Positions 17,525 through 27,299 of a stretch of DNA of 38,282 nucleotides are shown here, piece after piece; the stretch's first letter is position 1; the number at the start of each line of letters is the position of its first letter. The notes beneath the pieces were generated by a model. It was not told the DNA's origin. It did not search any database and saw only the letters and a program-made list of their open reading frames with translations. Source of the stretch: Mucilaginibacter sp. (lineage in GTDB: Bacteria; Bacteroidota; Bacteroidia; Sphingobacteriales; Sphingobacteriaceae); NCBI GenBank assembly GCA_028287865.1, contig JAQBOU010000122.1, positions 1 through 38,282 on the forward strand, in the 5' to 3' direction. Made by a program: the position numbers and the translations under genes.

Positions 17525-20500
17525 TTATGGTTTAATAGTCATCCTTATACCCTCCGAATGTGCATTAAACTCTGGTGCGTACATGCTCTGAACCGTACTG
17601 ATCCCTGTTGAAAAATTGCCCGGTTGGGCAATCCTCAGCCAATATTCAAAAACATAGTTGCCTTTATTTAAATTGCTGATAAAAAAATTGGTGGCTACGT
17701 CCTTTGTTACCTGGTAGTAATATAAACCATCCTGGTATTTAAAGGAAGAAAGTACATCAACCGGCTCCGTGCCTGCCGGGCGCATATCTTTTAGCTGTAC
17801 ATATTCAAAATCGCGTCCTGCATTCAAATAAACCACCACCTTTAATAAATCGCCTGTTTTAGGCTGATGCGCAGCATCAACAGTAATAAGCGATTGTCCC
17901 GCGTCAGTCTGTTTAATAATAAAATATTTGCGCTCCAGATGGATATCCGAGGTTGATGGTGTGGTCTTATCCAGCCGCTCTAAATACTGCCAGTGCAAAG
18001 CGCCCCAGCTCATCGTTTTACCATTGTTTTTCAGCTCCACTTTCCCTAATTCCGGTTTAACCTGTTCATTTACCCAATTGGTTTTGATATACCCTGTTCC
18101 GGCATCGGCCTTGATGTCAGGTCTCAATTCTGAAAGATTTTTGCCTCCCAAACTAATATCAGGCGCAGCCTGGTCTGCAAGCCAGTTATCTCCCTTAATT
18201 AATAAAGCATAACAGGCCGCCGCAGTGGCCTTGGTTGTTTTCCAGTTGGCAGTTTGCTTACCCCGCAACAGCCATATTTTCATTTCTTCAATGGCTTTGT
18301 AGTTATTACCGGTTTCAGTAAACAACTCGATCATTAAACTTTGCGTTTCAATTGGTGATTGGTACCAGTAGGATCCCGGCTGATTTTTGGCCCAGTACAT
18401 CCCTAAGTCATCTGATTGCTGGGCAGTCTCCAATAATGATTTTATGATAGCCGTTGCAACTTCAGGCTTTTTGTTGCGCTGCATTGTTAATGCGATCATG
18501 GCTTTTTCATATACATCTCCATTTACCCATTGCTTTTGTGCCAGGCTGAGGTAGTTGTCCAGCAGTGCCTGCATTGCCGGAATAATGGTTCTTGATGTAA
18601 AATAACTTTGTGTATAATAGCTATGGATCTCTAAAGGGCTTAATTCTCTATTTTCATAAGTTTTATGGCTTTTTTCATAAGTTGCATCGTCCATCAAAGC
18701 CTGATCCAGGTAAGCCATAGCTTTATCAGCAACATCTTTTAAAGCCTGGTTTTTCAGATCGGCTATATTTAAATGATATAATTGCCCGATTCCCGAAAGT
18801 ATATTTTGAGTTATATAACGATCGGCTCGGTCTCCGCCAAACCATGGGAAACCGCCATCCGGCAATTGCTTTTTTTGCAGTTTACCAAGGTTTGTTTGCA
18901 GTTCATAACTCATTTTGTTCAGGTCGAAAAGCAAGGCTATGCGCTTCTTTTGTTCTGATTCATTTACTGCATCCTGCAGCCAGGGGGTTTCTTCAATAAG
19001 CGTGGCTTTCAGTTCCTGGTTTTTTTCGAGGTTTGATAACAACTCCGGACTATTACTATTTTTCCATTGATCAAAGACCTGTTTAATAACGGGCATCCTG
19101 TTTACTAAACTGGTTGCCATGCTGTTGGCGTAATAGCAGTTAAATATCTGCTCTGAACACTCGTACTGAAACTCCATCATATAGGGCAGGGCCTGCACTG
19201 CATACCACGCAGGATTTTGGGTATATTCAAGCGTTAAGGTCTTGCTTTTTAGTGTTGAACTGGTTTGATTCACCAATTTATTAAAAGTAAAATCCCTGGC
19301 TTGCCCGGCCCGCACCATCATCGGCATAGATTCGGTGACCAGCATACTATTGGGTAGTATGGCCAGGGTATTTTCCTCACCATCACTGTATTTGCCAGAT
19401 TCGGCAGTAAGGCGATAAGTAATGGCATCGAGTCCGGCCGGAATAACTAATTTAAACGAGATGGCTTTATTGGATGCGGAAGCGACATCAAATTTTTGCT
19501 GTGCATCAGCAGCGTTAGCAAGTAAATTTACCGGCTGCATATTTATCGCATTAAAAAGCTGCAGCTGTACTTTTCCTTTTAATGTGGATGCTGTTAAATT
19601 TGCCAGCCTTGCCGAAATAATGATCGTATCGCCTTCCCTTAAAAACCGTGGTGCATTGGCAGTAATGCTTAGTTCTTTTTGCGTTACTATTTCGCACTCG
19701 ATATAACCTGTTTTAAGATCTTTGGTATGGGCGAAGCCTTTGAAACGCCATTTTGTTAATGCCTCGGGAATAGTAAAATCAATCAATATCCCGCCTTTTT
19801 CATCGGTATGCAATTGCGGGTAAAAAAAAGCTGTTTCGTTAAAGTTTTTCCGGGTAATTACAGGAGAAGCTATTAATTGGTCATTACCAATTTTAAACTT
19901 ATCACCCGGAGATACATTAAGTTCTTTAGGGATTTCAGCTCCATTTATATCCATCTTTCTTTGGGTACCATAGCCTACTGCCACTTCATTTAACGCAGGT
20001 GACTCTACAGTTGCCGATGCTATTGAAATACCTCTTACCATTACTCCCGCGGCCCTTCCATTTAGTCTATTTATTCCACCACTAAAAAAATTTAAATGTT
20101 CATAATTCCGTTCAGCTTGATTAAAGTAGTAATTTTTATATTGTAATGGTTGTGTTATAACTGCTCTTACAAAACCATAATCCCAGTTAAAATATTGCGG
20201 ACTGTACCTGTAACCATCATTTAACACGTTCTTCCAATTATCCGGCCTTGCCAGCGCATCTAAGGATGCATCATACAGATCGGCCACCATTTCGGCCGCT
20301 TGCCGCTCTTTATTCCTTCCAGAAATTTGCAGCTTCCATTGTTCCTTATCACCCGGCTGGAGTTTATTTCTGAACGTTAAAAACCGGATATCCAGGTCAT
20401 CGTTATCATTACTATTTTTAATAACCTCACGGCTGGTGTAGATCCTGTTTTGATAAACCATTAAAAACTGAACGCTTACATCATTTTCTTTTGCACCAAC

Positions 20501-23500
20501 AGGTATTTTGATCAGTTGCTGTTTGCCGCTACCGATAGTTAACCATTGCGATGAAAGCAATTGCTGCCCGCTATATTTTTCCATCAATATATGATTTGGC
20601 TCACCGGCACCCAGTAAAAATTCGGCCGGTTTTCTTCCGGAGGCTGTAGTATTTAAAGGAATTGCCCAATCCGTTATACTTGCCGGCTTTGAAGGTGCAT
20701 TAACTACGTACACATACCACGTAGATGAGGTGGTATCGCCCCGTTCATCCTGCGCACTAATACTTATTTTATAACTACCGGTTGGATGGTTCTTTAATAT
20801 ATCCAGGTTAAATATGGAAGGCCGGTTACCATCTGTTGTTATTTTTAAATCAGCCACTTTATTTTCGACGGCCCATGTGGCTTTGTTGTCCTCATTGCTG
20901 TAAGCGTAATAAGGAAAATCGGTTTTATACTGATCCTTCCTTAATAAATATTGATCTGGCTTACCCCATAACCTATCTTTAAACAAATGACCCGGTTCTT
21001 TAAGCGCATAAACTTTTAATTGAATAGCGCCGCTTTGCATTACATTATTCCGGTTGTAAATTTCCGCAGCTATTCTTACTGAGTCCTTTGCAATTATTTT
21101 ATTGGGGATATTGGCGGTAACTACCAGGTTCTTATCAGCAACCGTTAAAGCTAAATTAGCTGAACGCGTTTCGCCGCTCCCATCGGTAACATCAGCACTT
21201 ATTTTAAATGCATAATCCCTCTCGCCCTGCTCAGTCTCTTTGTCGGCAACAGCTTTAAATTTTATTTCAAATCGGCCCTGGTTATCTGTTGTAATGGTAT
21301 CGGTTGCTATTTCGGTGCTGCCGGTTGGGTAATTAATGTAGCTATGCGGTCTGTAAACAAATTGGCGTTCGCGGGTGATGTGGAACGCAACCCTGGCATT
21401 TGATATTCCATATCCTGAATAAGCTGAGACCGTTCCTTTTAAGGTCACAGAATCATTCGGTTTATAACTGTTTTTAACAGGATTGAACCCTACACTGAAA
21501 CTTGGTCGTTTATATTCTTCAACGTTGATCCATTTATTACCATCGACGGTACTGATAGAAACCGTTCCGTTCAATATATTTTGAGGGATAATAAACGTAC
21601 CGCTAAAAGTTCCGTATTCATTGGTGGCTACAGGTAGGGAAGCGATTGATTTATTGTTATTATCCTTGATATTAACGTTCATTTTTTTATTAACCAGTAA
21701 GCTGTTTTTGCCGTTTTGCGTTTGGATGTGCAATCCTTTAAAATACACGGTTTGCCCCGGGCGGTATATTTGTCTGTCTGTAAAAATTATTGTCCTGTTG
21801 AATAAGTTATCATAGACAGCACTTCCGCTATATCTTTGTCCGGTAGATAATGTATCCCTGTTCGATGACAGTTCCAATGAATAATTCCCGATCAGGTACA
21901 ACCCGGTTGTACAAATTCCATTGCCATCGGTTATGAACTGTTCATTTCCAGATACTTTTACCCGCACGCCCGGCATCGGCGCACCAGTTTCACGGTCCGT
22001 CACTAATACTTCAAAATTCTTTTGCTGGTTACGCCGAGTAACGAACGATAAACGGCTTACTTTAAATGAGGTGAGCTGTAATGTTGTTGGGTCATTAGTT
22101 AAAGTATCTTCCACCATTAAAACATAAACTCCCGGCTGTAGCGGATCTACTTTAAATTCGGTAGAATGGCTTCGATAATCGCCCGGGTTTGGCAACTGCA
22201 AGTCCTCCACCTTAATCGGCTTTAGCCTTTTTAAATAATTTAAAACACCATAGGAAGCTTGTATTACACCATTGTTAAACTGATTTTTATCCTGCCTTAT
22301 GCTTGCGAGCTCATCATATTGGGTTGACCAAATCTTATAAATAGTAATCCTGGCGGTTTTAATATTGCGATAATTAAGTAGCGCTAACAATGGTTTGCCG
22401 GGAACACCTACGTCCTCCAGGTTGGCTGATAACTCTTTTTGTTGGACCTGTTTAATATACCCGTTGGCATTACGGGCGCCCAGGCTTCCGGGCCAGGCTT
22501 TATCTGCTTTGATATAGTAACTTAAAGCTGTTTTTAAACTATCTCTGTCCTGGTAGTATTTCCCATGCAACACAAGTGCATCGGCGTTAATAGCGCTTGA
22601 TGAAAATCGCGTTTCAATCTCCTCAAGCGCCTTCAAATACAATGAATCTTTGGCAGGGACGTTTGCATGCGTATATAAAAATTGGAAACGCCTTAAATCA
22701 ATATCAGCAAGGGCTGCTTCGTTTGGTTTTTGGAGATGAAAAAGCGTTGCCTGCTGCAAATATTTAATACCCTGGTAAAAGGTTGACGTGGTATCTGTGG
22801 TTGCAATTTTTAAACCGGCAAACGCTCGGCTGTCGTCAAAAAAGCGCGGATCGCTCAAAGCAAAAGGCTGTTTGGGCTTTGTAAGTGCAGGTTCTTCGGC
22901 CAGGTAGAAATCTAACGCACGATGCACCAGCAGGTCATATAAAGTCGGGCGCAGGTACCGGGTTGTGGTATCCCCTTCCAGCACTCCATTTAACACGGTG
23001 ACTGATGTGTTTTGCTCAAGTTTATAGTCCTTTAACGACAGGTTAAACTGATGGCTTATTTCATTGTTGATGGTTTGCAAATCCCATTTGGTAAAATCGC
23101 TATCAGTGCTGGCAAGCCTTGTACGCTGACTAAACAGCCAGCGATTTTCCTCGTAATATTGCTGATATAGCGTCGCCAGTAATGATTGTAAAACCGGTTT
23201 CACCGGAAAAGACGCCTGGTTAACATCAGATTTCACGCGGTTAATAGCGGCAACCATCGCATTTTCATCTATGGCCGATTGAAATTGAATTCTATATAAT
23301 ATCGCCTTGATCTGCATAGGCGCGTTCCTTTCTTTTCGTGCCAGCTGTTCCAACTGATCAACTTCCAGTAAGGCTGACTTAGGCAGGTCTTTTTTTGCCA
23401 ACGAATCAATGCGCGCGCTGATCTTTTGGGAATTTTGCGCGAAAGTAAGGCTGCAAGAAATCAGCAGGACCAAAAGAAGTAACCCTTTTTTTGAGAAAAA

Positions 23501-23515
23501 ATATTTTACCGGCAT
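17525..23515 (-). CDS. Alpha-2-macroglobulin-like (MG2/A2M) protein, 1996 aa
   Basis: Signal peptide; MG2-like YRPGQTVYFKGLHIQ; A2M region FFYPQLHTDEKGGILIDFTIPEALTKWRFKGFAHTKDL; thioester-like YECSEQIF; alpha-helical thioester-domain segment. Confidence 0.9.
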   Translation of the reverse strand: MPVKYFFSKKGLLLLVLLISCSLTFAQNSQKISARIDSLAKKDLPKSALLEVDQLEQLARKERNAPMQIKAILYRIQFQSAIDENAMVAAINRVKSDVNQASFPVKPVLQSLLATLYQQYYEENRWLFSQRTRLASTDSDFTKWDLQTINNEISHQFNLSLKDYKLEQNTSVTVLNGVLEGDTTTRYLRPTLYDLLVHRALDFYLAEEPALTKPKQPFALSDPRFFDDSRAFAGLKIATTDTTSTFYQGIKYLQQATLFHLQKPNEAALADIDLRRFQFLYTHANVPAKDSLYLKALEEIETRFSSSAINADALVLHGKYYQDRDSLKTALSYYIKADKAWPGSLGARNANGYIKQVQQKELSANLEDVGVPGKPLLALLNYRNIKTARITIYKIWSTQYDELASIRQDKNQFNNGVIQASYGVLNYLKRLKPIKVEDLQLPNPGDYRSHSTEFKVDPLQPGVYVLMVEDTLTNDPTTLQLTSFKVSRLSFVTRRNQQKNFEVLVTDRETGAPMPGVRVKVSGNEQFITDGNGICTTGLYLIGNYSLELSSNRDTLSTGQRYSGSAVYDNLFNRTIIFTDRQIYRPGQTVYFKGLHIQTQNGKNSLLVNKKMNVNIKDNNNKSIASLPVATNEYGTFSGTFIIPQNILNGTVSISTVDGNKWINVEEYKRPSFSVGFNPVKNSYKPNDSVTLKGTVSAYSGYGISNARVAFHITRERQFVYRPHSYINYPTGSTEIATDTITTDNQGRFEIKFKAVADKETEQGERDYAFKISADVTDGSGETRSANLALTVADKNLVVTANIPNKIIAKDSVRIAAEIYNRNNVMQSGAIQLKVYALKEPGHLFKDRLWGKPDQYLLRKDQYKTDFPYYAYSNEDNKATWAVENKVADLKITTDGNRPSIFNLDILKNHPTGSYKISISAQDERGDTTSSTWYVYVVNAPSKPASITDWAIPLNTTASGRKPAEFLLGAGEPNHILMEKYSGQQLLSSQWLTIGSGKQQLIKIPVGAKENDVSVQFLMVYQNRIYTSREVIKNSNDNDDLDIRFLTFRNKLQPGDKEQWKLQISGRNKERQAAEMVADLYDASLDALARPDNWKNVLNDGYRYSPQYFNWDYGFVRAVITQPLQYKNYYFNQAERNYEHLNFFSGGINRLNGRAAGVMVRGISIASATVESPALNEVAVGYGTQRKMDINGAEIPKELNVSPGDKFKIGNDQLIASPVITRKNFNETAFFYPQLHTDEKGGILIDFTIPEALTKWRFKGFAHTKDLKTGYIECEIVTQKELSITANAPRFLREGDTIIISARLANLTASTLKGKVQLQLFNAINMQPVNLLANAADAQQKFDVASASNKAISFKLVIPAGLDAITYRLTAESGKYSDGEENTLAILPNSMLVTESMPMMVRAGQARDFTFNKLVNQTSSTLKSKTLTLEYTQNPAWYAVQALPYMMEFQYECSEQIFNCYYANSMATSLVNRMPVIKQVFDQWKNSNSPELLSNLEKNQELKATLIEETPWLQDAVNESEQKKRIALLFDLNKMSYELQTNLGKLQKKQLPDGGFPWFGGDRADRYITQNILSGIGQLYHLNIADLKNQALKDVADKAMAYLDQALMDDATYEKSHKTYENRELSPLEIHSYYTQSYFTSRTIIPAMQALLDNYLSLAQKQWVNGDVYEKAMIALTMQRNKKPEVATAIIKSLLETAQQSDDLGMYWAKNQPGSYWYQSPIETQSLMIELFTETGNNYKAIEEMKIWLLRGKQTANWKTTKATAAACYALLIKGDNWLADQAAPDISLGGKNLSELRPDIKADAGTGYIKTNWVNEQVKPELGKVELKNNGKTMSWGALHWQYLERLDKTTPSTSDIHLERKYFIIKQTDAGQSLITVDAAHQPKTGDLLKVVVYLNAGRDFEYVQLKDMRPAGTEPVDVLSSFKYQDGLYYYQVTKDVATNFFISNLNKGNYVFEYWLRIAQPGNFSTGISTVQSMYAPEFNAHSEGIRMTIKP

Positions 23516-23716
23516 AGCATTAACATTATGGTTTAGATTAATGATGCAATGGACATGCTGATTCCATAACCATTAGAAAATATTTAAGTTTGGAGAGATA
23601 AGATAGATGCTTTAATTTACAATTCTGCTTTTGGCATGCACTTTTACAAACCAAGTGTAGATCGCTTGTAGAAGATCTTTCACTGGGTTAAGATGACAAG
23701 GGGGATTTGATATTGA

Positions 23717-24628
23717 TCAGCTACCCTTCACCGCCCTGGTTGATTGGCCGATCTCATCCCACATCTGGTCAGTTACCATTTCGAGCCCATTGAATTGCCC
23801 GGCACCCTGCAGCCATTCGCCGCCGTCAATGGTGATCACTTCGCCATTTATGTAGGCTGAAAAATCAGAAATAAGAAAAGCGGCAAGGTTTGCCAGTTCC
23901 TGGTGTTCACCAACGCGTTTGAGCGGTACACGATTTTTAAAGCTAAATTTCTCGGCCATTTCACCGGGCAACAAACGCTCCCATGCACCTTTAGTGGGGA
24001 ACGGCCCCGGTGCAATAGCATTGGTACGAATACCGTGCCTGCCCCATTCCACAGCCAGCGACCGTGTCAACGCCAATACGCCACCCTTTGCACAGGCCGA
24101 AGGAACTACATATGCCGATCCTGTAAATGCATAAGTAGTAATTATATTAAGCATATTACCCGGTATTTTTTCGCTGATCCAGTACTTTCCCAAAGCAAGG
24201 GAACAATTAACCGAACCTTTTAAAACGATATCAATAACGGTGGAGAAAGCATTGGCAGAAAGGCGTTCTGTAGGCGAGATAAAATTGCCGGCTGCATTAT
24301 TAATTAATACATCAACCCTACCAAACATTTGAACGGCGTCGTTAAGCACTTTTTCTACCTCTTCATAATTACGCACGTCACAAGCAACAGCCAAGACTTT
24401 TCCGCCAGTTTCTGTTTCCATCTCCCCCGCGGTTTTTTGCAATACCTCAAGTTTTCGGCTGGTGATAACCAAATTGGCACCTAATTTTAAAAAGTAAGTA
24501 CCCATAGCCTTACCAAGTCCCGTACCGCCCCCTGTTATGATGATGGTTTTGCCTTTCAGCGCATCATCCTTTAACATACCACTTAAAGCGGAAGAATTAA
24601 CCGGATTATTTATATCAGGAAACTGCAT
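23717..24628 (-). CDS. SDR family oxidoreductase (2,4-dienoyl-CoA reductase-like)
   Basis: GGGTGLGKAMG, NNAAGNF, DGGEWLQG; gene order with beta-oxidation genes. Confidence 0.85.
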   Translation of the reverse strand: MQFPDINNPVNSSALSGMLKDDALKGKTIIITGGGTGLGKAMGTYFLKLGANLVITSRKLEVLQKTAGEMETETGGKVLAVACDVRNYEEVEKVLNDAVQMFGRVDVLINNAAGNFISPTERLSANAFSTVIDIVLKGSVNCSLALGKYWISEKIPGNMLNIITTYAFTGSAYVVPSACAKGGVLALTRSLAVEWGRHGIRTNAIAPGPFPTKGAWERLLPGEMAEKFSFKNRVPLKRVGEHQELANLAAFLISDFSAYINGEVITIDGGEWLQGAGQFNGLEMVTDQMWDEIGQSTRAVKGS

Positions 24629-24637
24629 AATATTGAA

Positions 24638-25414
24638 TTAAGCCTTTTTAGCCATGGGAGATTTTAAATTCTGTATAATTGATTCCAATGTTTTACGGGT
24701 TTCCGGTGCCCACCATTGTTTTAACATCACATCCAATGTACCTGTTTGGTCAGCAGTTAAATGCGCAATAAGTTCTTTACGGAGGTTAAGCTTGCTTTGG
24801 CTCCAGGTAACCGGGTTTAGCTGCATATAAGTACGGATCTTTTTTTCCGCCGCAGCCATAACATCTGCCGGATCACAAACTTCGTCGATCAATCCGTCCT
24901 TGAGCGCTTCATTAACCTGCAGTAATTTACCTTCCAGTAAATATTGGTACGCTTTACGTTTACCTATCCAAAAAGCGTATAAATAAAAAATAACATCGGG
25001 AACAATGATCCCAACCGGTATTTCATTTAGGCCGATGATAAATTTCCCGTCAGCCATCACTCTGTAATCACAGCAGATAGCCATCACACAGCCGCCTGCC
25101 GGGCTATGCCCGGTAATAGCAGCAACCAACGGCTTTTTAAAACTGGTTAAAACAGCCTGCAAATTCAAAAAATCGTTCCAGAAAGTCCTGCTTTGTTCTT
25201 CGTTGTAATTATAAACCTCTATCAGGTCAAGTCCAGCTGAAAAGAAGTTCTCTTTGCCTGTTAAAATCACCCCTCCGATCTGGTCGTCACCGGCAAAGTC
25301 TTTCATAAGCATTGTTAACTCCAAAACCATATCGGCATTGATAGGATTTGAACGCCCCCTATCCAGCATTATCACAGCCAGTTTATCTTTAATACTTACC
25401 TGTAAAGTGTTCAT
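24638..25414 (-). CDS. Enoyl-CoA hydratase/isomerase family protein
   Basis: NFFSAGLDL and AAITGHSPAGGCVMAICCDYRVM crotonase motifs; start overlaps the previous gene's stop. Confidence 0.92.
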   Translation of the reverse strand: MNTLQVSIKDKLAVIMLDRGRSNPINADMVLELTMLMKDFAGDDQIGGVILTGKENFFSAGLDLIEVYNYNEEQSRTFWNDFLNLQAVLTSFKKPLVAAITGHSPAGGCVMAICCDYRVMADGKFIIGLNEIPVGIIVPDVIFYLYAFWIGKRKAYQYLLEGKLLQVNEALKDGLIDEVCDPADVMAAAEKKIRTYMQLNPVTWSQSKLNLRKELIAHLTADQTGTLDVMLKQWWAPETRKTLESIIQNLKSPMAKKA

Positions 25415-27222
25415 ATTACTGCCGCATTCGTTTTGGTTTCGCCCGCGTATATCTTTTCAATCTCATTCCTGTATTTTTCCATAATTACGCGGCGTTTCAT
25501 TTTGCCCGTTGGGGTGAGCTCGCCACTTTCAATAGACCATTCTGCAGGCAACAGAACAATCTTTTTTACCTGCTCCACATGGTTAAATTCAGGGTTGTAC
25601 TCATCTACTATCGATTGGAACAGGGCGATCACCTTTTCGTCATGCAACAGCTTTTCATTGGAAGACAGGTCAATTTTATTTTGGGCGCACCATGCTTTCA
25701 GATTAATATAAGAAGGCACTATCAATGCAGCGGTAAATTTTCTGTCGGCCCCTATAACCATCATCTGCTCTATCAAATGGCTCTCTTTCATCCTGTTTTC
25801 GATAGGCAAAGGCGCTACATATTTGCCGCCGGATGTTTTAAATATCTCTTTCTTACGATCTGTTATTTTTAAAAAACCCTCATCATCAAGCATCCCGATA
25901 TCGCCCGTATGAAACCATCCGTCAATAATAACTTCTGCGGTTAATTCGGGATTTTTATAATAGCCTGCCATTACATTTGGCCCTTTGCAGAGTATTTCGC
26001 CATCGGCGTCAATTTTTACCAGCACATCCTGTAGCAAGGGGCCAACCGTTCCAAGTTTTCTGCCACTTGTGTTATATTGATTTACTGCAATAACAGGTGA
26101 AGTTTCAGTCAATCCATAACCTTCCAAAACCACCATTCCGGCAGCGGTAAAGATTTTTTCCAGCCGGATCGGTGTAGCCGAACTGCCAACAACAATGGCC
26201 TTTACGTTCCCTCCTATCGCAGCACGCCATTTACTAAAAACAAGCTTATCAGCCAATGCCAGCTGGATTTTATACCATGCGCTTTGGTTATTGATCTCAA
26301 ACTGTTCTGCAATTTTAATGGACCAAAAGAAAATGCTTCTTTTAATACCGGTCAACATTTGTCCGGCCGCCATAATTTTCTCAAACACCTTCTCAAGCAA
26401 CCTGGGCACCGAAGTAAAAATATAAGGCTTTGTATCCTTTAAATCAGTGCCTATAGTCTCCATGCTTTCCGCATAATAAATGCTGAAACCATGAAAGAGG
26501 TAAATGTAAGTGGACATTTTTTCGAAAATGTGATTCAAAGGCAGAAAACTCAAAGCCCTCTTTTTCTCCATCGGAATTTGTTCTAATACCTTACCCGAAC
26601 CAATAACATTACTTAAAATGTTTTTATGTGTCAGCATTACACCTTTTGGGCGGCCGGTAGTGCCGGAAGTATAAATGATCGTCGCTATATCTTCTTCTGT
26701 AATTTGATCACCAATCGCTTTTATTTTGTCGTGATCTTCTTGCTCCAATGGTTTTAACAAAGCCTCCCAGTTCGTTGCTCCATCTAACTGGTCAAAAGTA
26801 AAAACCTCCTTTAACGATGGCACATTTTCCCTGATTGAGCTCACCTTGTTATACAGTTCCAGATTGCTTACAAACATGTATTTGACTTCAGCTTCAATCA
26901 ATATCTGTTCAATTTCCTTAGCGGTGGTATTAGGGTATAGCGGCACCAGGATTGCCCCTGTTTGCTGAACGGCGAGATCTGTTATTACCCACTCAGGCCG
27001 GCCACTGCTGATAAGTCCTATTTTATCCCTGCCCTCAGTTGTTCCGTCATTTACAGAAACTCCCATATCTAACAAGGCCTTAGTTAGCCGGAAGATTTTT
27101 TCATGCACCTGTGCAGTACTGTAATGCAGCCATTCTCCCTTAACCTTTCCGTTTAAAAGATCGGGCACAGGTGCATCGGCCTGAATTTCTATACAATCAA
27201 ACAATCTTTTTTTCCCGGTCAT
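25411..27222 (-). CDS. Long-chain acyl-CoA synthetase (AMP-dependent ligase)
   Basis: TIIYTSGTTGRPKGVMLTHKN; EGYGLTETSPVI; GWFHTGDIG. Confidence 0.95.
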   Translation of the reverse strand: MTGKKRLFDCIEIQADAPVPDLLNGKVKGEWLHYSTAQVHEKIFRLTKALLDMGVSVNDGTTEGRDKIGLISSGRPEWVITDLAVQQTGAILVPLYPNTTAKEIEQILIEAEVKYMFVSNLELYNKVSSIRENVPSLKEVFTFDQLDGATNWEALLKPLEQEDHDKIKAIGDQITEEDIATIIYTSGTTGRPKGVMLTHKNILSNVIGSGKVLEQIPMEKKRALSFLPLNHIFEKMSTYIYLFHGFSIYYAESMETIGTDLKDTKPYIFTSVPRLLEKVFEKIMAAGQMLTGIKRSIFFWSIKIAEQFEINNQSAWYKIQLALADKLVFSKWRAAIGGNVKAIVVGSSATPIRLEKIFTAAGMVVLEGYGLTETSPVIAVNQYNTSGRKLGTVGPLLQDVLVKIDADGEILCKGPNVMAGYYKNPELTAEVIIDGWFHTGDIGMLDDEGFLKITDRKKEIFKTSGGKYVAPLPIENRMKESHLIEQMMVIGADRKFTAALIVPSYINLKAWCAQNKIDLSSNEKLLHDEKVIALFQSIVDEYNPEFNHVEQVKKIVLLPAEWSIESGELTPTGKMKRRVIMEKYRNEIEKIYAGETKTNAAVI

Positions 27223-27230
27223 AGATAGTT

Positions 27231-27294
27231 GGTCATTGGATCATTGGTCATTTATACCGCATTCAAATGACTGAATGACAAATGACCTGATGAC
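27231..27294. repeat. Imperfect inverted repeat built from (G)GTCATT/AATGACC units
   Basis: GGTCATTGGATCATTGGTCATTT ... AAATGACTGAATGACAAATGACC between acyl-CoA dehydrogenase and ligase genes. Confidence 0.7.
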
Positions 27295-27299
27295 TAAAA

